Assembly (NCBI GenBank): GCA_963922455.1
Contig: CAWUIO010000036.1
Location: 1-54,430, forward strand
DNA from: CAWUIO01 sp963922455
GTDB taxonomy: Bacteria > Bacteroidota > Bacteroidia > Cytophagales > Microscillaceae
Direction of reading: 5' to 3'
Length of the DNA stretch: 54,430 bases
Of the stretch, positions 17,980 to 26,090 are shown one piece after another. Position 1 is the first letter of the stretch, and every line of letters starts with the position of its first letter. The notes below the pieces were generated by a model that was given only the letters and a program-made list of their open reading frames with translations, was not told the origin of the DNA and did no database searches. Made by a program: the position numbers and the translations under genes.

Positions 17980-18750
17980 CTAGGCTTGTAAAAACTGGCT
18001 ATTTTTTACTAATTCTGAGGGTGTAGCCCCAAAGTTTTCCCGGAATGCCTTAGAAAAATGGGCGCTATCGGTAAATCCCACCTGATGGGCGGTTTCGGTA
18101 ATGGATTGTTTGAATAGTAAGGGAAAAGCTTTTAAAAACCGGAACCACAACTTGGCTTTGCGAAACGTACTTCCGGTTTCCTTTTTAAAAAGGTGTAAAA
18201 ACCGGCTTTCGGAAAGGGCACAGTGCTCGGCTACGCTTTGAGCCGACAAGTCTTCCTCCAAATTCTCATATAAAAATTGAACCGCCTTTTGGATACGTGC
18301 ATCATTCCAATGCAGTGTATGCTCTACCGCCGAGGCCAAAGCAGTCATACGAGAAGTTACTTGCTCGACATATGCCGCATTTGTCAAGTGCCCTTCTATA
18401 AATTGATTGCTCAAATCTCGCAGGTCTTGTACATAATCGGTATCCAGAAAGTGAATGCCCCCTTCTCCGATTAACTTTTTAAAATAACAACCCAGGGTAG
18501 ATATAGGATTTATTTGGAATAAGGCCTTCATTCCATTGCACGACATAGCAAGTTCTAAACCAGGATGGGTTACTACGGCATTGTCAACTGTATAGGTGCG
18601 TTCAAGGGCCATAAGCTCGACAGGATCGCCTAGCCGGATAAGTAAACTAATTAAAAAATTTTTGTGCATAGCCGATTCATGTTCAGAACTGCCTATGTAG
18701 AGTCCCCAATCTTGGGTGATTAAAAATGAGTTTTGAAAGGTTTGACCCAT
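17980..18750 (-). CDS. AraC-family transcriptional regulator
   Basis: A 256-residue protein. The C-terminal 100 residues form the double helix-turn-helix of the AraC family: LSAQSVAEHCALSESRFLHLF (about 167-187), then ITETAHQVGFTDSAHFSKAF (about 217-236). The N-terminal part is a ligand-sensing domain without a recognised ligand pocket. It precedes the cytochrome/Mo hydroxylase operon on the same strand, 108 bp upstream, so it is a candidate regulator of that operon. Start ATG 18750. Confidence 0.88.
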   Translation of the reverse strand: MGQTFQNSFLITQDWGLYIGSSEHESAMHKNFLISLLIRLGDPVELMALERTYTVDNAVVTHPGLELAMSCNGMKALFQINPISTLGCYFKKLIGEGGIHFLDTDYVQDLRDLSNQFIEGHLTNAAYVEQVTSRMTALASAVEHTLHWNDARIQKAVQFLYENLEEDLSAQSVAEHCALSESRFLHLFKKETGSTFRKAKLWFRFLKAFPLLFKQSITETAHQVGFTDSAHFSKAFRENFGATPSELVKNSQFLQA

Positions 18751-18926
18751 ACTCTTTCTAATTGCTCAAAGGGCAAAAGGTTTGAAACACATCAGTAATA
18801 TCACAAGAAAGATTGTAAATATTGAAAAATTAACAGCAAAACGCTCCGGTTTTGCGTACAAGAAAACGATAAAAAAATTCTTATGAAAAATTTTGCTACA
18901 TCCTGGCTTAAGGAATAAACTTTCAT

Positions 18927-19262
18927 TTGTTTCTTATTATTGCCACCGCAGCAGTCAGTTTAGGAAGCGATATGTTTTTGGCTTTTCACTTGATAGTAGG
19001 GCCTTATCAGTTATTTGGCAATATATTTATCTTACTAAGAAGATGGAATCATCCCCGTACTAAACGCGCTCGGCAGATGTACCTGGTATTGGTTTTAGGT
19101 TATTTCTTAATTACCGCTTTAATCTCAACTCAACCAAACCCTACCGCTACTTTGTTTCTTATCATTTTGCTTTACGCTTCTCCGGTAGTAGCTATACTAT
19201 ATTTTGGGATTGGTGTATGGGATTATTTTGCATTTAAAGAAGATCTTAAGAAAAACTCATAG
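18927..19262 (+). CDS. Small membrane protein of unknown function
   Basis: A protein of up to 111 residues with three or four hydrophobic segments, including YLVLVLGYFLITALIS and LFLIILLYASPVVAILYFGI, and a short basic stretch RRWNHPRTKRARQ between the first two. The frame opens after a TAA at 18909 and has no early ATG. TTG at 18927 or ATG at 18972 are possible starts. The weak start suggests possible N-terminal truncation. No family recognised. Confidence 0.55.
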   Translation: MFLIIATAAVSLGSDMFLAFHLIVGPYQLFGNIFILLRRWNHPRTKRARQMYLVLVLGYFLITALISTQPNPTATLFLIILLYASPVVAILYFGIGVWDYFAFKEDLKKNS

Positions 19263-19407
19263 CCCAGGCCTCCCCAAACACAGCTGTTATTCTAAATCAT
19301 AAAGCGGATCTTCCTACTGCTTCAATTGCTCTACCCCTCTCCCTTTATAGCCCTTTTGTACTATTCATCAAGTATTTGGGATTACAAGGCTATCAAGCTG
19401 CAAGCTC

Positions 19408-21366
19408 TTAGAACTGGCTAAGGCCTGCCCCAAACGGATATAAGGGTTTTTCGGAATCATAAGGCAGGTCTTCCTTTTGTTTTTCTACTGCTTTTACCGA
19501 TGCAGGCAACTCAAAAGGCAATTTCCCTTGGGGTTGGATTTCTCCAAAAATAAGCTCCAAAATAATAGTGTCTTCACAATCAAAGTCGGCAATGACGGCC
19601 TGCGCGGCAGCATTGATTTCAGGAAAAACGGTAGGCCTTTGTAAATTCATGACGGCAATAGTGGGCTTTGTCTTCATCAAATCAAGGATCTTGGCTTTTT
19701 CATCCTCCGGAAAGTCTAAGCGCCCTTGCTGAAAAAAGCTTTCTATTATATACTCATTTCTCGGCGTATAGGGGGTGCCCAGTTTCTTAATAATCACATC
19801 TGCCTCGTGAGGACTGGATACTTGATTAAGCCCTGGATATTCCAGGTTTTTATTCATGCCCTCTATATATACTTTTAGCTTTTTATCTAAGGGGAGTAGT
19901 TGCTCATTTTTGAGTAGCACCAGGGATTTTCTTTGGGCTTGCCGCCCTTTTTCAAAAAACGCAGGATTCCCAATGGCCGGCATATTATCGACGTCTACAT
20001 ACGGATTATCAAAAAGGCCAAGTCGAAATTTATCGCGAAGGATTCTTCGCACAGACACATCAATCCTACTTTCGGGGATGGTGCCATTTTGTACTAGGCT
20101 AATAATCCACTTGGGGGAGGACTCTCCCCCAAACATATCGCACCCAGCCTCTAATATCTTGGCTACCCTCTCCAATTCGCTTAATTCTTCTACCCCGTGG
20201 GCCGAGGCTGGCTTCATGGTACCCATAAGTGGCACCTTCATCTCAGACACGAGCCCCCAGTCGGTGCATACGATACCTTCAAAGCCATACTTTTCCCGGA
20301 GAAGGCCCGTAATAATATCTCGGTTGTAGCCAAAGCCTACGTCTTCGCTGGTCTGCCCCACGGGGATACCGTAATAAGGCATGATCTGGGCCCCTCCGGC
20401 CGGAAATACCCCTTTTTCAAAGGGAATCAGGTGATAATCAAAATTATTACCCGGATATACTTGCTCCGACCCGTAAGGAAAGTGGGCATCTTCCCCATCT
20501 TTTTGAGGGCCTCCCCCCGAAAAATGCTTACTCATACAGGCCACACTCCTAGGCCCCAAATTGTCACCTTGAAAACCTAAAATGTAGGCTTTAGTTAATC
20601 GAGCGGCAAGCTCCGCATCTTCCCCGAATGTACCATTTATCCTAGCCCAACGAGGTTCTGTAGCTAAGTCGGCCATCGGAGACAGAGAAAGGGTAAAACC
20701 CACAGCCCTGTATTCTTGACGGGCGATATCCCCAAATTCACGCATTAACACGGTATCGCCAATTGCCGCGAAGCCTAGGGAGCCGCACCATTTAGAAAAA
20801 AAAGGCGTAGGCACCGACGCTCCTATATTATTTTGGGCTATGTGGCGGGGGTCGGTCGCCAGGGTTACCGGAATTCCCAAGCGGGTCTTTTCGGCGATGG
20901 ATTGCATATTATTATACCACAAAGCCATGGCCTGGGGGCTCGTCGACTGAATCAAGTTGAAGTGATTCATTTTTTTGCGGACAAGGGCTGAAGTATTAGT
21001 CCCAAAGGCTAAGACAAAGGGACTAGAAGGGCTGGGAAATTCGGCCAAAGTACCGTTGGAATTCATAGCCGTTATCTGGATAAACATACACCCGGCTTTT
21101 TCTTCCAGATTCATTTGAGAAAGGAGGTCTTCTACCCGCTTTTCTACCGCCAAGCGACTATCTTCGTAGAGATCTAGCTTACCATTTTTGTTCAGGTCAC
21201 GAAACTTAAATCCCTCTTCATTCAAAATAGGCGCTTTCGGCCCTAAAGCATTAAGGTTGCTAGACGATAGAATAAACCAGCGAATGTAGGCTCCCAAAAT
21301 GACTAGCAGAAGGAGTCCCACTAAGCTAAGTAGGGCATACCCTAAGTATTTGATGAATTTGCGCAT
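19408..21366 (-). CDS. Glycoside hydrolase family 3 beta-glucosidase
   Basis: A 652-residue membrane-anchored or exported enzyme: an N-terminal hydrophobic helix (about residues 8-27), then FRDLNKNGKLDLYED (55-69), a motif that precedes the catalytic domain in many Bacteroidota GH3 enzymes. The catalytic TIM barrel includes MADLATEPRWARINGTFGED, KHFSGGG at 280-286, and the nucleophile Asp369 in CTDWG. A C-terminal alpha/beta sandwich (LVLLKNEQLLPL onward) completes the two-domain form. It releases terminal beta-linked glucose or related sugars. Start ATG 21366 (MRKFIKYLG); ATG 21372 is also possible. Confidence 0.9.
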   Translation of the reverse strand: MRKFIKYLGYALLSLVGLLLLVILGAYIRWFILSSSNLNALGPKAPILNEEGFKFRDLNKNGKLDLYEDSRLAVEKRVEDLLSQMNLEEKAGCMFIQITAMNSNGTLAEFPSPSSPFVLAFGTNTSALVRKKMNHFNLIQSTSPQAMALWYNNMQSIAEKTRLGIPVTLATDPRHIAQNNIGASVPTPFFSKWCGSLGFAAIGDTVLMREFGDIARQEYRAVGFTLSLSPMADLATEPRWARINGTFGEDAELAARLTKAYILGFQGDNLGPRSVACMSKHFSGGGPQKDGEDAHFPYGSEQVYPGNNFDYHLIPFEKGVFPAGGAQIMPYYGIPVGQTSEDVGFGYNRDIITGLLREKYGFEGIVCTDWGLVSEMKVPLMGTMKPASAHGVEELSELERVAKILEAGCDMFGGESSPKWIISLVQNGTIPESRIDVSVRRILRDKFRLGLFDNPYVDVDNMPAIGNPAFFEKGRQAQRKSLVLLKNEQLLPLDKKLKVYIEGMNKNLEYPGLNQVSSPHEADVIIKKLGTPYTPRNEYIIESFFQQGRLDFPEDEKAKILDLMKTKPTIAVMNLQRPTVFPEINAAAQAVIADFDCEDTIILELIFGEIQPQGKLPFELPASVKAVEKQKEDLPYDSEKPLYPFGAGLSQF

Positions 21367-21474
21367 AGTCATTTGTATATTGTGTCTTTTAGACATTAAG
21401 CTACCATAATAAAAAGGTTTTTTCAAGCAAGCATGGTGATAAATTAAGTAAGCTAACAAATCTTATTGGGGGCA

Positions 21475-21605
21475 GGGGCTTCCCCGCGCCAAGAAGTATG
21501 GGCTCCTATCAACATTTTCTGCCTGCGCGGGTCGGGCTCTCGCTACTCGCTGCCTTTCCCCGCCGGGCCCCCACGAGCTCAAACAGGCCGCTCCATCCCT
21601 AAGCC
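21475..21605 (-). repeat. GC-rich interspersed repeat, copy 5 (left arm of composite unit 1)
   Basis: Minus-orientation copy from GGGGCTTCCCCGCGCC to CCCTAAGCC, with GGTCGGGCTCTCGCTACTCG in the centre. Together with copy 6 and the DNA between them it forms a composite unit repeated at 27600-27990. Confidence 0.9.
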
Positions 21606-21805
21606 AATTGGAGAGGAGAGAGTAGAGAAGCGAGAGGAGAGAAAGGGGTTTTGTTGCCATCTGCTCGCCTGCCATTCCTTTGCAATCGTGTCTTTATGGT
21701 CTTGAAAAGCCCTTTGCTCTTAATAAGCCTCCGATAGGAATTGTAAAGCTGTCCAAACAGATTTTACATCTCTCATCTCTCCTCTCTCATCTCGCTTCTT
21801 CTTCA
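21606..21805. repeat. Core of composite unit 1
   Basis: About 200 bp between two divergently oriented GC-rich repeats. The same core occurs in inverted orientation at 27728-27862, with shared stretches such as TTGTTGCCATCTGC, TCTTTATGGTCTTG and CTGTCCAAACAGATTTTACA. The present copy has about 40 bp more near 21705-21745. Purine-rich GAGAGG repeats mark one side and pyrimidine-rich TCTC repeats the other, giving a partial foldback. No complete gene is evident. Confidence 0.8.
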
Positions 21806-21935
21806 GCTTAGGGATAGAGCCTTTGTTTGAGCCCGCCGCTGGCATGCGCGGGGGCCGGCGAGTGGCGAAAGCCCGGCCCGCACCTAGCACTCATGTACAC
21901 CTGAGAAAGCATACTCCCAGGCGCGGGCAAGCCCC
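21806..21935 (+). repeat. GC-rich interspersed repeat, copy 6 (right arm of composite unit 1)
   Basis: Plus-orientation copy from GCTTAGGGATAGAGCC to GCGCGGGCAAGCCCC. The central stem is GGGCCGG with CCGGCCC around CGAGTGGCGAAAGC. It ends 4 bp before the stop of the HD-domain gene. Confidence 0.9.
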
Positions 21936-21939
21936 AAAA

Positions 21940-23823
21940 TCAATTTTCTTCCTCGGTCTTTCGCCATCTATCAATCAGGTCCTTCGCCGAAATGGGGCGA
22001 TACCAATGTTTTAAGTAGGTATCCTTGGGGACGCATATCAACTCGAGTGGCTTCTCGGCAAACACGTGGGCATTTCGGATGGCTCCCCGAATTACACCTG
22101 TATTGCCCAAAGGCACCCAAGGCAATGCCGGGCGGCTCTCGTAGCCCCCCAAGGGATAGACCCGCAAGCCATCAGACAGGGGAAAGTAGACAAAACCCGA
22201 GCTGCCCCCGCCCCGAATAAGTTGCTCTCCACTTGGCAAATGGATCACCCGGATATCTTCCTGCCCCGGAATTTCCTGCTCCGGCGCAAAGGAATAGCCC
22301 TTTTGAGAGAGGTTTTTGAGAAATTCCTGGCGAAATGACTCAATCTCTAATTGATGGCTGAGCGGCTCCCCCGAAAGGTAACGCCTCACCTCCATCAGGT
22401 CTAGTCCGTGCAGGGAAAAGGATTCTTGGATGCGATAGCACTCTTTGGGGTTTAACTTCTCAAAGGCCTTACAAACGAGTAAGGCAAAATTGGGATTGTC
22501 GTCGGTGGCCTCTACCAGAATTTTGATATCGGCAAAAGATACGCTGGGGGGGGCAAATACGTCTTCGTCCAGGTTGGGGTCTCTCCGAAAACTTTGTACG
22601 GTATCGGCTTGGATATCATCGATGGTCATGGCTGCGTTTTGGGCCGCTTTGTTGGTAGTTTTTTGTCGGGCAAAGGCCCCCACGTGAAAGGATACCCGCA
22701 AATTACCCGAAGCATCCATCTCGCTACTGGCGAGATTGGCCTCCCCAGAGTTGACCGATTTTTTGGCTTCTAGGAGATAGAGTTGATCATTACTGGCATT
22801 GCGAAGGGCATAAATGGCATTGGCGGTTTTGCGGTCTACAAATATTTCATATCCGGCCGAGGTACGCAAGACGGTTCCCCTTTGGCGTAAGGCATCGGCA
22901 CTTCGGATGCAGCGGAGGGCATCTTGAACTTGTACGATGAGCTTTTGGTAGGATTTTGTCTCCGTTTCCAACCAAAAAAAAGCATCCTGCTTGTAGTCTT
23001 CATAATGGCGAAAGACCTCGGTATTGTGTTCGGGTTTTTCCTGTTTGTGGTAATCGGCCAATCTTGCCTCAAAGGAATCTCTCTTCTTTTTGTCCTTGTC
23101 TTCTTTATCTCCCTGGGCAGGGGACAAACGCTTTATTTTTTGCTCTAAAAATAAAAGTTTAAGCGGCTTTGAAAGGACATAAAGCATTCTTTCTCGGAGG
23201 AGGACCGGATCATTTACGATATCTATTGGCACTTTGCTTTTGCTATGGGCGATGGATAAAGAAAGCATCTCTCGGTATATTCTTTTGACGCGTTCTTCTG
23301 AACGTTCTTCCTTAAAAAGGCTCCACAGGGTCCAAGGCAAATTGCCCGCATTACGCTCCCAGAGTAGCTCTAAAATTGGATCAAAGGCGGGGCTAAATAC
23401 AAACTGGGCGGCAAACTCAGGGTGCATAAACCGGCCCGAGGGAGAGAAGTCAGACATCCCTATATCGTGCAAGTAGACTAATTGCAAGGAGTAGGCTTGC
23501 AAAATGTCTAGGTCACGTTTATCCCGCTTGGGAATCAAGACGCCGTTGACCTTCTCGATCACTTCTATTACTTGGAGGGCCACATCGCGTACGTGCACCA
23601 CGCTGTGGTCGGTGTAGAGCGCGATGTGCTTGGTGGGGTTTTTATGAAAATCCGGATCGTTTTTAATATTTTCTAAGGTGGCCTGTTCGCCCACTTTGCG
23701 ATAAAAATTGTCCTCAATGAAAGTCCGAAATTCTGAAGGTAGGAAGGCATCCATGATAGAAGCGTAGGAGGCTTCCTGGAGGGGAGCCTTCGTGGGTTCT
23801 GGAATATTTTGCTCCAAATTCAT
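21940..23823 (-). CDS. HD-domain protein with C-terminal cyclic-nucleotide-binding-like region
   Basis: A 627-residue cytoplasmic protein. The N-terminal half has HD phosphohydrolase metal-site features: His77 in HSVVHVRD, and the His119-Asp120 pair in VYLHDIGMSDFSPSG. The long helical region that follows contains a charged KDKKKRDSFEARL stretch. The last 130 residues (FLKNLSQKGYSFAPEQEIPG to FAEKPLELICVPKD) resemble a cNMP-binding beta-roll. It overlaps the upstream CYTH gene by 4 bp (ATGA), indicating translational coupling. A nucleotide or phosphate-ester substrate is likely but not identifiable. Confidence 0.7.
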   Translation of the reverse strand: MNLEQNIPEPTKAPLQEASYASIMDAFLPSEFRTFIEDNFYRKVGEQATLENIKNDPDFHKNPTKHIALYTDHSVVHVRDVALQVIEVIEKVNGVLIPKRDKRDLDILQAYSLQLVYLHDIGMSDFSPSGRFMHPEFAAQFVFSPAFDPILELLWERNAGNLPWTLWSLFKEERSEERVKRIYREMLSLSIAHSKSKVPIDIVNDPVLLRERMLYVLSKPLKLLFLEQKIKRLSPAQGDKEDKDKKKRDSFEARLADYHKQEKPEHNTEVFRHYEDYKQDAFFWLETETKSYQKLIVQVQDALRCIRSADALRQRGTVLRTSAGYEIFVDRKTANAIYALRNASNDQLYLLEAKKSVNSGEANLASSEMDASGNLRVSFHVGAFARQKTTNKAAQNAAMTIDDIQADTVQSFRRDPNLDEDVFAPPSVSFADIKILVEATDDNPNFALLVCKAFEKLNPKECYRIQESFSLHGLDLMEVRRYLSGEPLSHQLEIESFRQEFLKNLSQKGYSFAPEQEIPGQEDIRVIHLPSGEQLIRGGGSSGFVYFPLSDGLRVYPLGGYESRPALPWVPLGNTGVIRGAIRNAHVFAEKPLELICVPKDTYLKHWYRPISAKDLIDRWRKTEEEN

Positions 23824-24305
23824 AAGTTGGCAATGATATCGTGATAATGACCTACTTGAGCTAGGTACTGATTCTTAAATTGGGGATTCTCGGTTAATTC
23901 TTTGCCAAGCCACGTTGGCCTCCTAAACTTTTTTGAGTCTTCCAAGCTAGGAAACTCCACTTCGGCCGTATACAAGCCCTGCAATCCCCCCAAGTATTCA
24001 TCTATTTCTATGGCATAAGGATCCCAGGGAAAAATATACCTTCTCTTTTCTAATCTTCTCCCTGCTGTCAAGGGCCAAAGTTTTTCAAAATCAGTCCGGT
24101 TCAAGGAGATTTCTTGTTCTATTCGCTTGATTCCCCCCTTTGACTTGACGGTGAGCCAAAAGGTATCCTCCCCTTTCTGGCGGACACGCACTTCACTACC
24201 CTCGGGCTCAATGGCCAGATAGCCTTGCCGGATTAAGGAAGATTTTAACTCGACCAGAAAGCCCGGGGCTTGGGGTATATAAAATTTACGTTCTATTTCA
24301 TACAT
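23820..24305 (-). CDS. CYTH domain protein (adenylate cyclase / thiamine triphosphatase / triphosphatase superfamily)
   Basis: A 161-residue protein beginning MYEIERKF, the ExExK signature (Glu3, Glu5, Lys7) of CYTH triphosphate-tunnel enzymes. Further acidic/basic tunnel residues appear in SEVRVRQKGEDTFWLTVKSKGG and AIEIDEYLGGLQGLYTAEVEF. Related bacterial proteins hydrolyse inorganic triphosphate or make cAMP. Start ATG 24305; the frame upstream to 24374 is not needed. Its stop overlaps the start of the HD/cNMP-binding-like gene, so the two products probably act together on a nucleotide or polyphosphate. Confidence 0.85.
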   Translation of the reverse strand: MYEIERKFYIPQAPGFLVELKSSLIRQGYLAIEPEGSEVRVRQKGEDTFWLTVKSKGGIKRIEQEISLNRTDFEKLWPLTAGRRLEKRRYIFPWDPYAIEIDEYLGGLQGLYTAEVEFPSLEDSKKFRRPTWLGKELTENPQFKNQYLAQVGHYHDIIANL

Positions 24306-24404
24306 AATTATCGCTCCCTGTAAACAGAGGCATAGCTTAGTAAACCGCTTAAAATTAAAAGGAATTGTGGGCAATGCTCTTAAAATAATTAAATAAACCA
24401 GCTA

Positions 24405-24579
24405 AGAAACTGTTTAAATTTAATTGTATGGGCTGCAAAGGGCCATTTTAAAATAGAAATACGGGAACCTGATTTCATCAAATTTATCGCCCATAGCGCT
24501 GCTATGCGCTCCGTGTTGATCTCATCAGAACCCAAAACTGACCCTTTTCGCCGACAAAAACTAAACACGAACAGTTTCT
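24405..24579. mobile_element. MITE-like foldback element, copy B
   Basis: A 175 bp copy of the element also seen at 13633 and 54279. Left end AGAAACTGTTTAAATTTAAT, right end AAACACGAACAGTTTCT, and an internal GGGAACCTGATTTCATC ... ATCTCATCAGAACCC inverted pair. The right terminal repeat supplies two of the three bases of the TAG stop of the alpha/beta hydrolase. Confidence 0.87.
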
Positions 24580-25351
24580 AAAGGTCATTTAAAATACAAT
24601 ACAGATCTTCATAAAATACGGAGGTATTTTCTAGCATATGCCAATGCCCTACCTCCGGATATACTCGATTGGGGATTTGCTGTACCGCCAAAAACTCCTG
24701 GGAAGGCTTGGGAGTATCTTTATCTCCCCAGATATATAGTTTGGGGCAGGTCAAAGCTTTAAAATCGTAGCCGCACCGGTCATCTTGCACCCAAGGGAGA
24801 CTACTGAAGCTCCAAGATCGCATCGTATCAGGATCAGCCCAGCGCAAACTGGCATAATACCTTCGGTAGCGCTCCTCGGCTGGAGCTTTTTGTAGTACCA
24901 TCTGTGCAAAGGCTTGAGCAAATGCCTGGGCCGTACCGTACTGCTGGGGCTGGCTGGAAAAGTAACTGTCGGCCTCCGTTAGGTTCCCTTCTACGTTGAA
25001 GTAAAACAGCATTTGCTCGGCTAGGTTCTGGGCCACTTGGGTAGCAATCAAGGCGCCGATGGAATGGGCTACGAGCACAACCCGCGCTCCTGGGCCTACT
25101 TCTTCTCGTATTATTTTTTCTAGCAACTTCGCTTGCTCAGGTATGGTGCTATATGCCGCCTGGGCCGGGCTTGCCCCAAAACCCGGGAAGTCTATTACGT
25201 AGACATTATAATGAGCAGCTAAAGTTGTTTGAAAAACTTCTCGATAAGCCCAACCCGAATCTCCAAAACCATGAAAGAACCAGACCGTATCGCGCTCAGG
25301 AATTAGCCCATTATGGCGCATGAATACTTGCTGCTTTATTTTGATTTGCAT
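24578..25351 (-). CDS. Alpha/beta hydrolase
   Basis: A 257-residue cytoplasmic protein with the alpha/beta hydrolase fold. The oxyanion motif HGFGDSG is at residues 27-33, the nucleophile elbow AHSIG places Ser97, the Asp is probably in WGDKDTPKP, and the His is in EVGHWHML near residue 237. Substrate unknown; it could be an ester, thioester or peptide-like compound. It is last of a three-gene operon, 5 bp after the ATP-grasp gene. Its TAG stop sits in the end of MITE copy B, so the original C-terminus may have been slightly longer. Confidence 0.87.
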   Translation of the reverse strand: MQIKIKQQVFMRHNGLIPERDTVWFFHGFGDSGWAYREVFQTTLAAHYNVYVIDFPGFGASPAQAAYSTIPEQAKLLEKIIREEVGPGARVVLVAHSIGALIATQVAQNLAEQMLFYFNVEGNLTEADSYFSSQPQQYGTAQAFAQAFAQMVLQKAPAEERYRRYYASLRWADPDTMRSWSFSSLPWVQDDRCGYDFKALTCPKLYIWGDKDTPKPSQEFLAVQQIPNRVYPEVGHWHMLENTSVFYEDLYCILNDL

Positions 25352-25356
25352 CCTCT

Positions 25357-26079
25357 CTATTTTAAGTAATCACGACTGCCCGTCATTTCTGCCCAACGGG
25401 CCGATAAAAATTTGGCGTAGGAAATAGCCCCCATGCCATAGCTGCCCAAACTGTGCCCATCATTGACTTCTACCAAATAATACTTCCCCTGGGCGTCTAC
25501 ACCAAAATCTAAGCAATAGGCGGCCGGTTGGCTTTTAAAATCGGCAATGGCTTTCTGGACATGGATTACATCCAAGCGGCTATCCCACTTACCGCGGTAA
25601 TACCGTACATCCCACAACTGATTATAACGAACAAAGCAGCGCCATTCTGTAAGAAGGTTTACCACTTCGGAGCACCATACTTCTAGTGCCCGATCTTGGG
25701 GCAAACCTATATAATCGCGGAAATGACGAATTACTTTGCCGGGAAAAAGTTTGGTTTCGACCGGTTTGATAAAGATATCTACTTTTTCTTCTTGGGCCAA
25801 TTGGCTTAAAGAAGCTTTCCAAATTTTCCGGTTAAGGTAGGGCGCCAATTCGGGGGGATACTCAAGTTCTGGGGGTATTGGAAAGCCTAGTTTACGCAAA
25901 CGACTACGTACCGTAGCCACGCCACCTACACAAATGGCATCAGGTTCTTCATCCCGAATTTCTTCGGGCTCCCTAAAAGAGAGGACTTCGTAGCCCAAGG
26001 CCCGGAAGCCTTGAGCGGCTAGATAGGCATTGATATTATAATATTGCCGATCCGGTTGGCATTGAATGTAAGCAGTCAT
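25357..26079 (-). CDS. ATP-grasp domain protein (R2K-clade-like)
   Basis: A 240-residue protein. The N-terminal third is a Rossmann-like region (YIQCQPDRQYYNINAYLAAQGFRALGYEVL). The ATP-grasp core shows IFIKPVETKLFPGKVI (about 99-114), CSEVVNLLTEWRCFV (about 135-149) and the metal-binding DAQGKYYLVEVNDGHSLGSYG (about 199-219). R2K-clade ATP-grasps are small, are linked to peptide modification and conflict systems, and ligate a carboxylate to an amine or thiol. It is 11 bp after a serine hydrolase gene and 5 bp before the alpha/beta hydrolase, so the three should act in one pathway. The substrate is unknown. Confidence 0.75.
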   Translation of the reverse strand: MTAYIQCQPDRQYYNINAYLAAQGFRALGYEVLSFREPEEIRDEEPDAICVGGVATVRSRLRKLGFPIPPELEYPPELAPYLNRKIWKASLSQLAQEEKVDIFIKPVETKLFPGKVIRHFRDYIGLPQDRALEVWCSEVVNLLTEWRCFVRYNQLWDVRYYRGKWDSRLDVIHVQKAIADFKSQPAAYCLDFGVDAQGKYYLVEVNDGHSLGSYGMGAISYAKFLSARWAEMTGSRDYLK

Positions 26080-26090
26080 ACAAAAAAATA

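Noticed and set aside
21606..21805. Core of the composite unit as a gene
   Set aside because: All frames are short or interrupted and low in complexity at both sides; the two copies differ by an indel of about 40 bp that does not keep a common frame.
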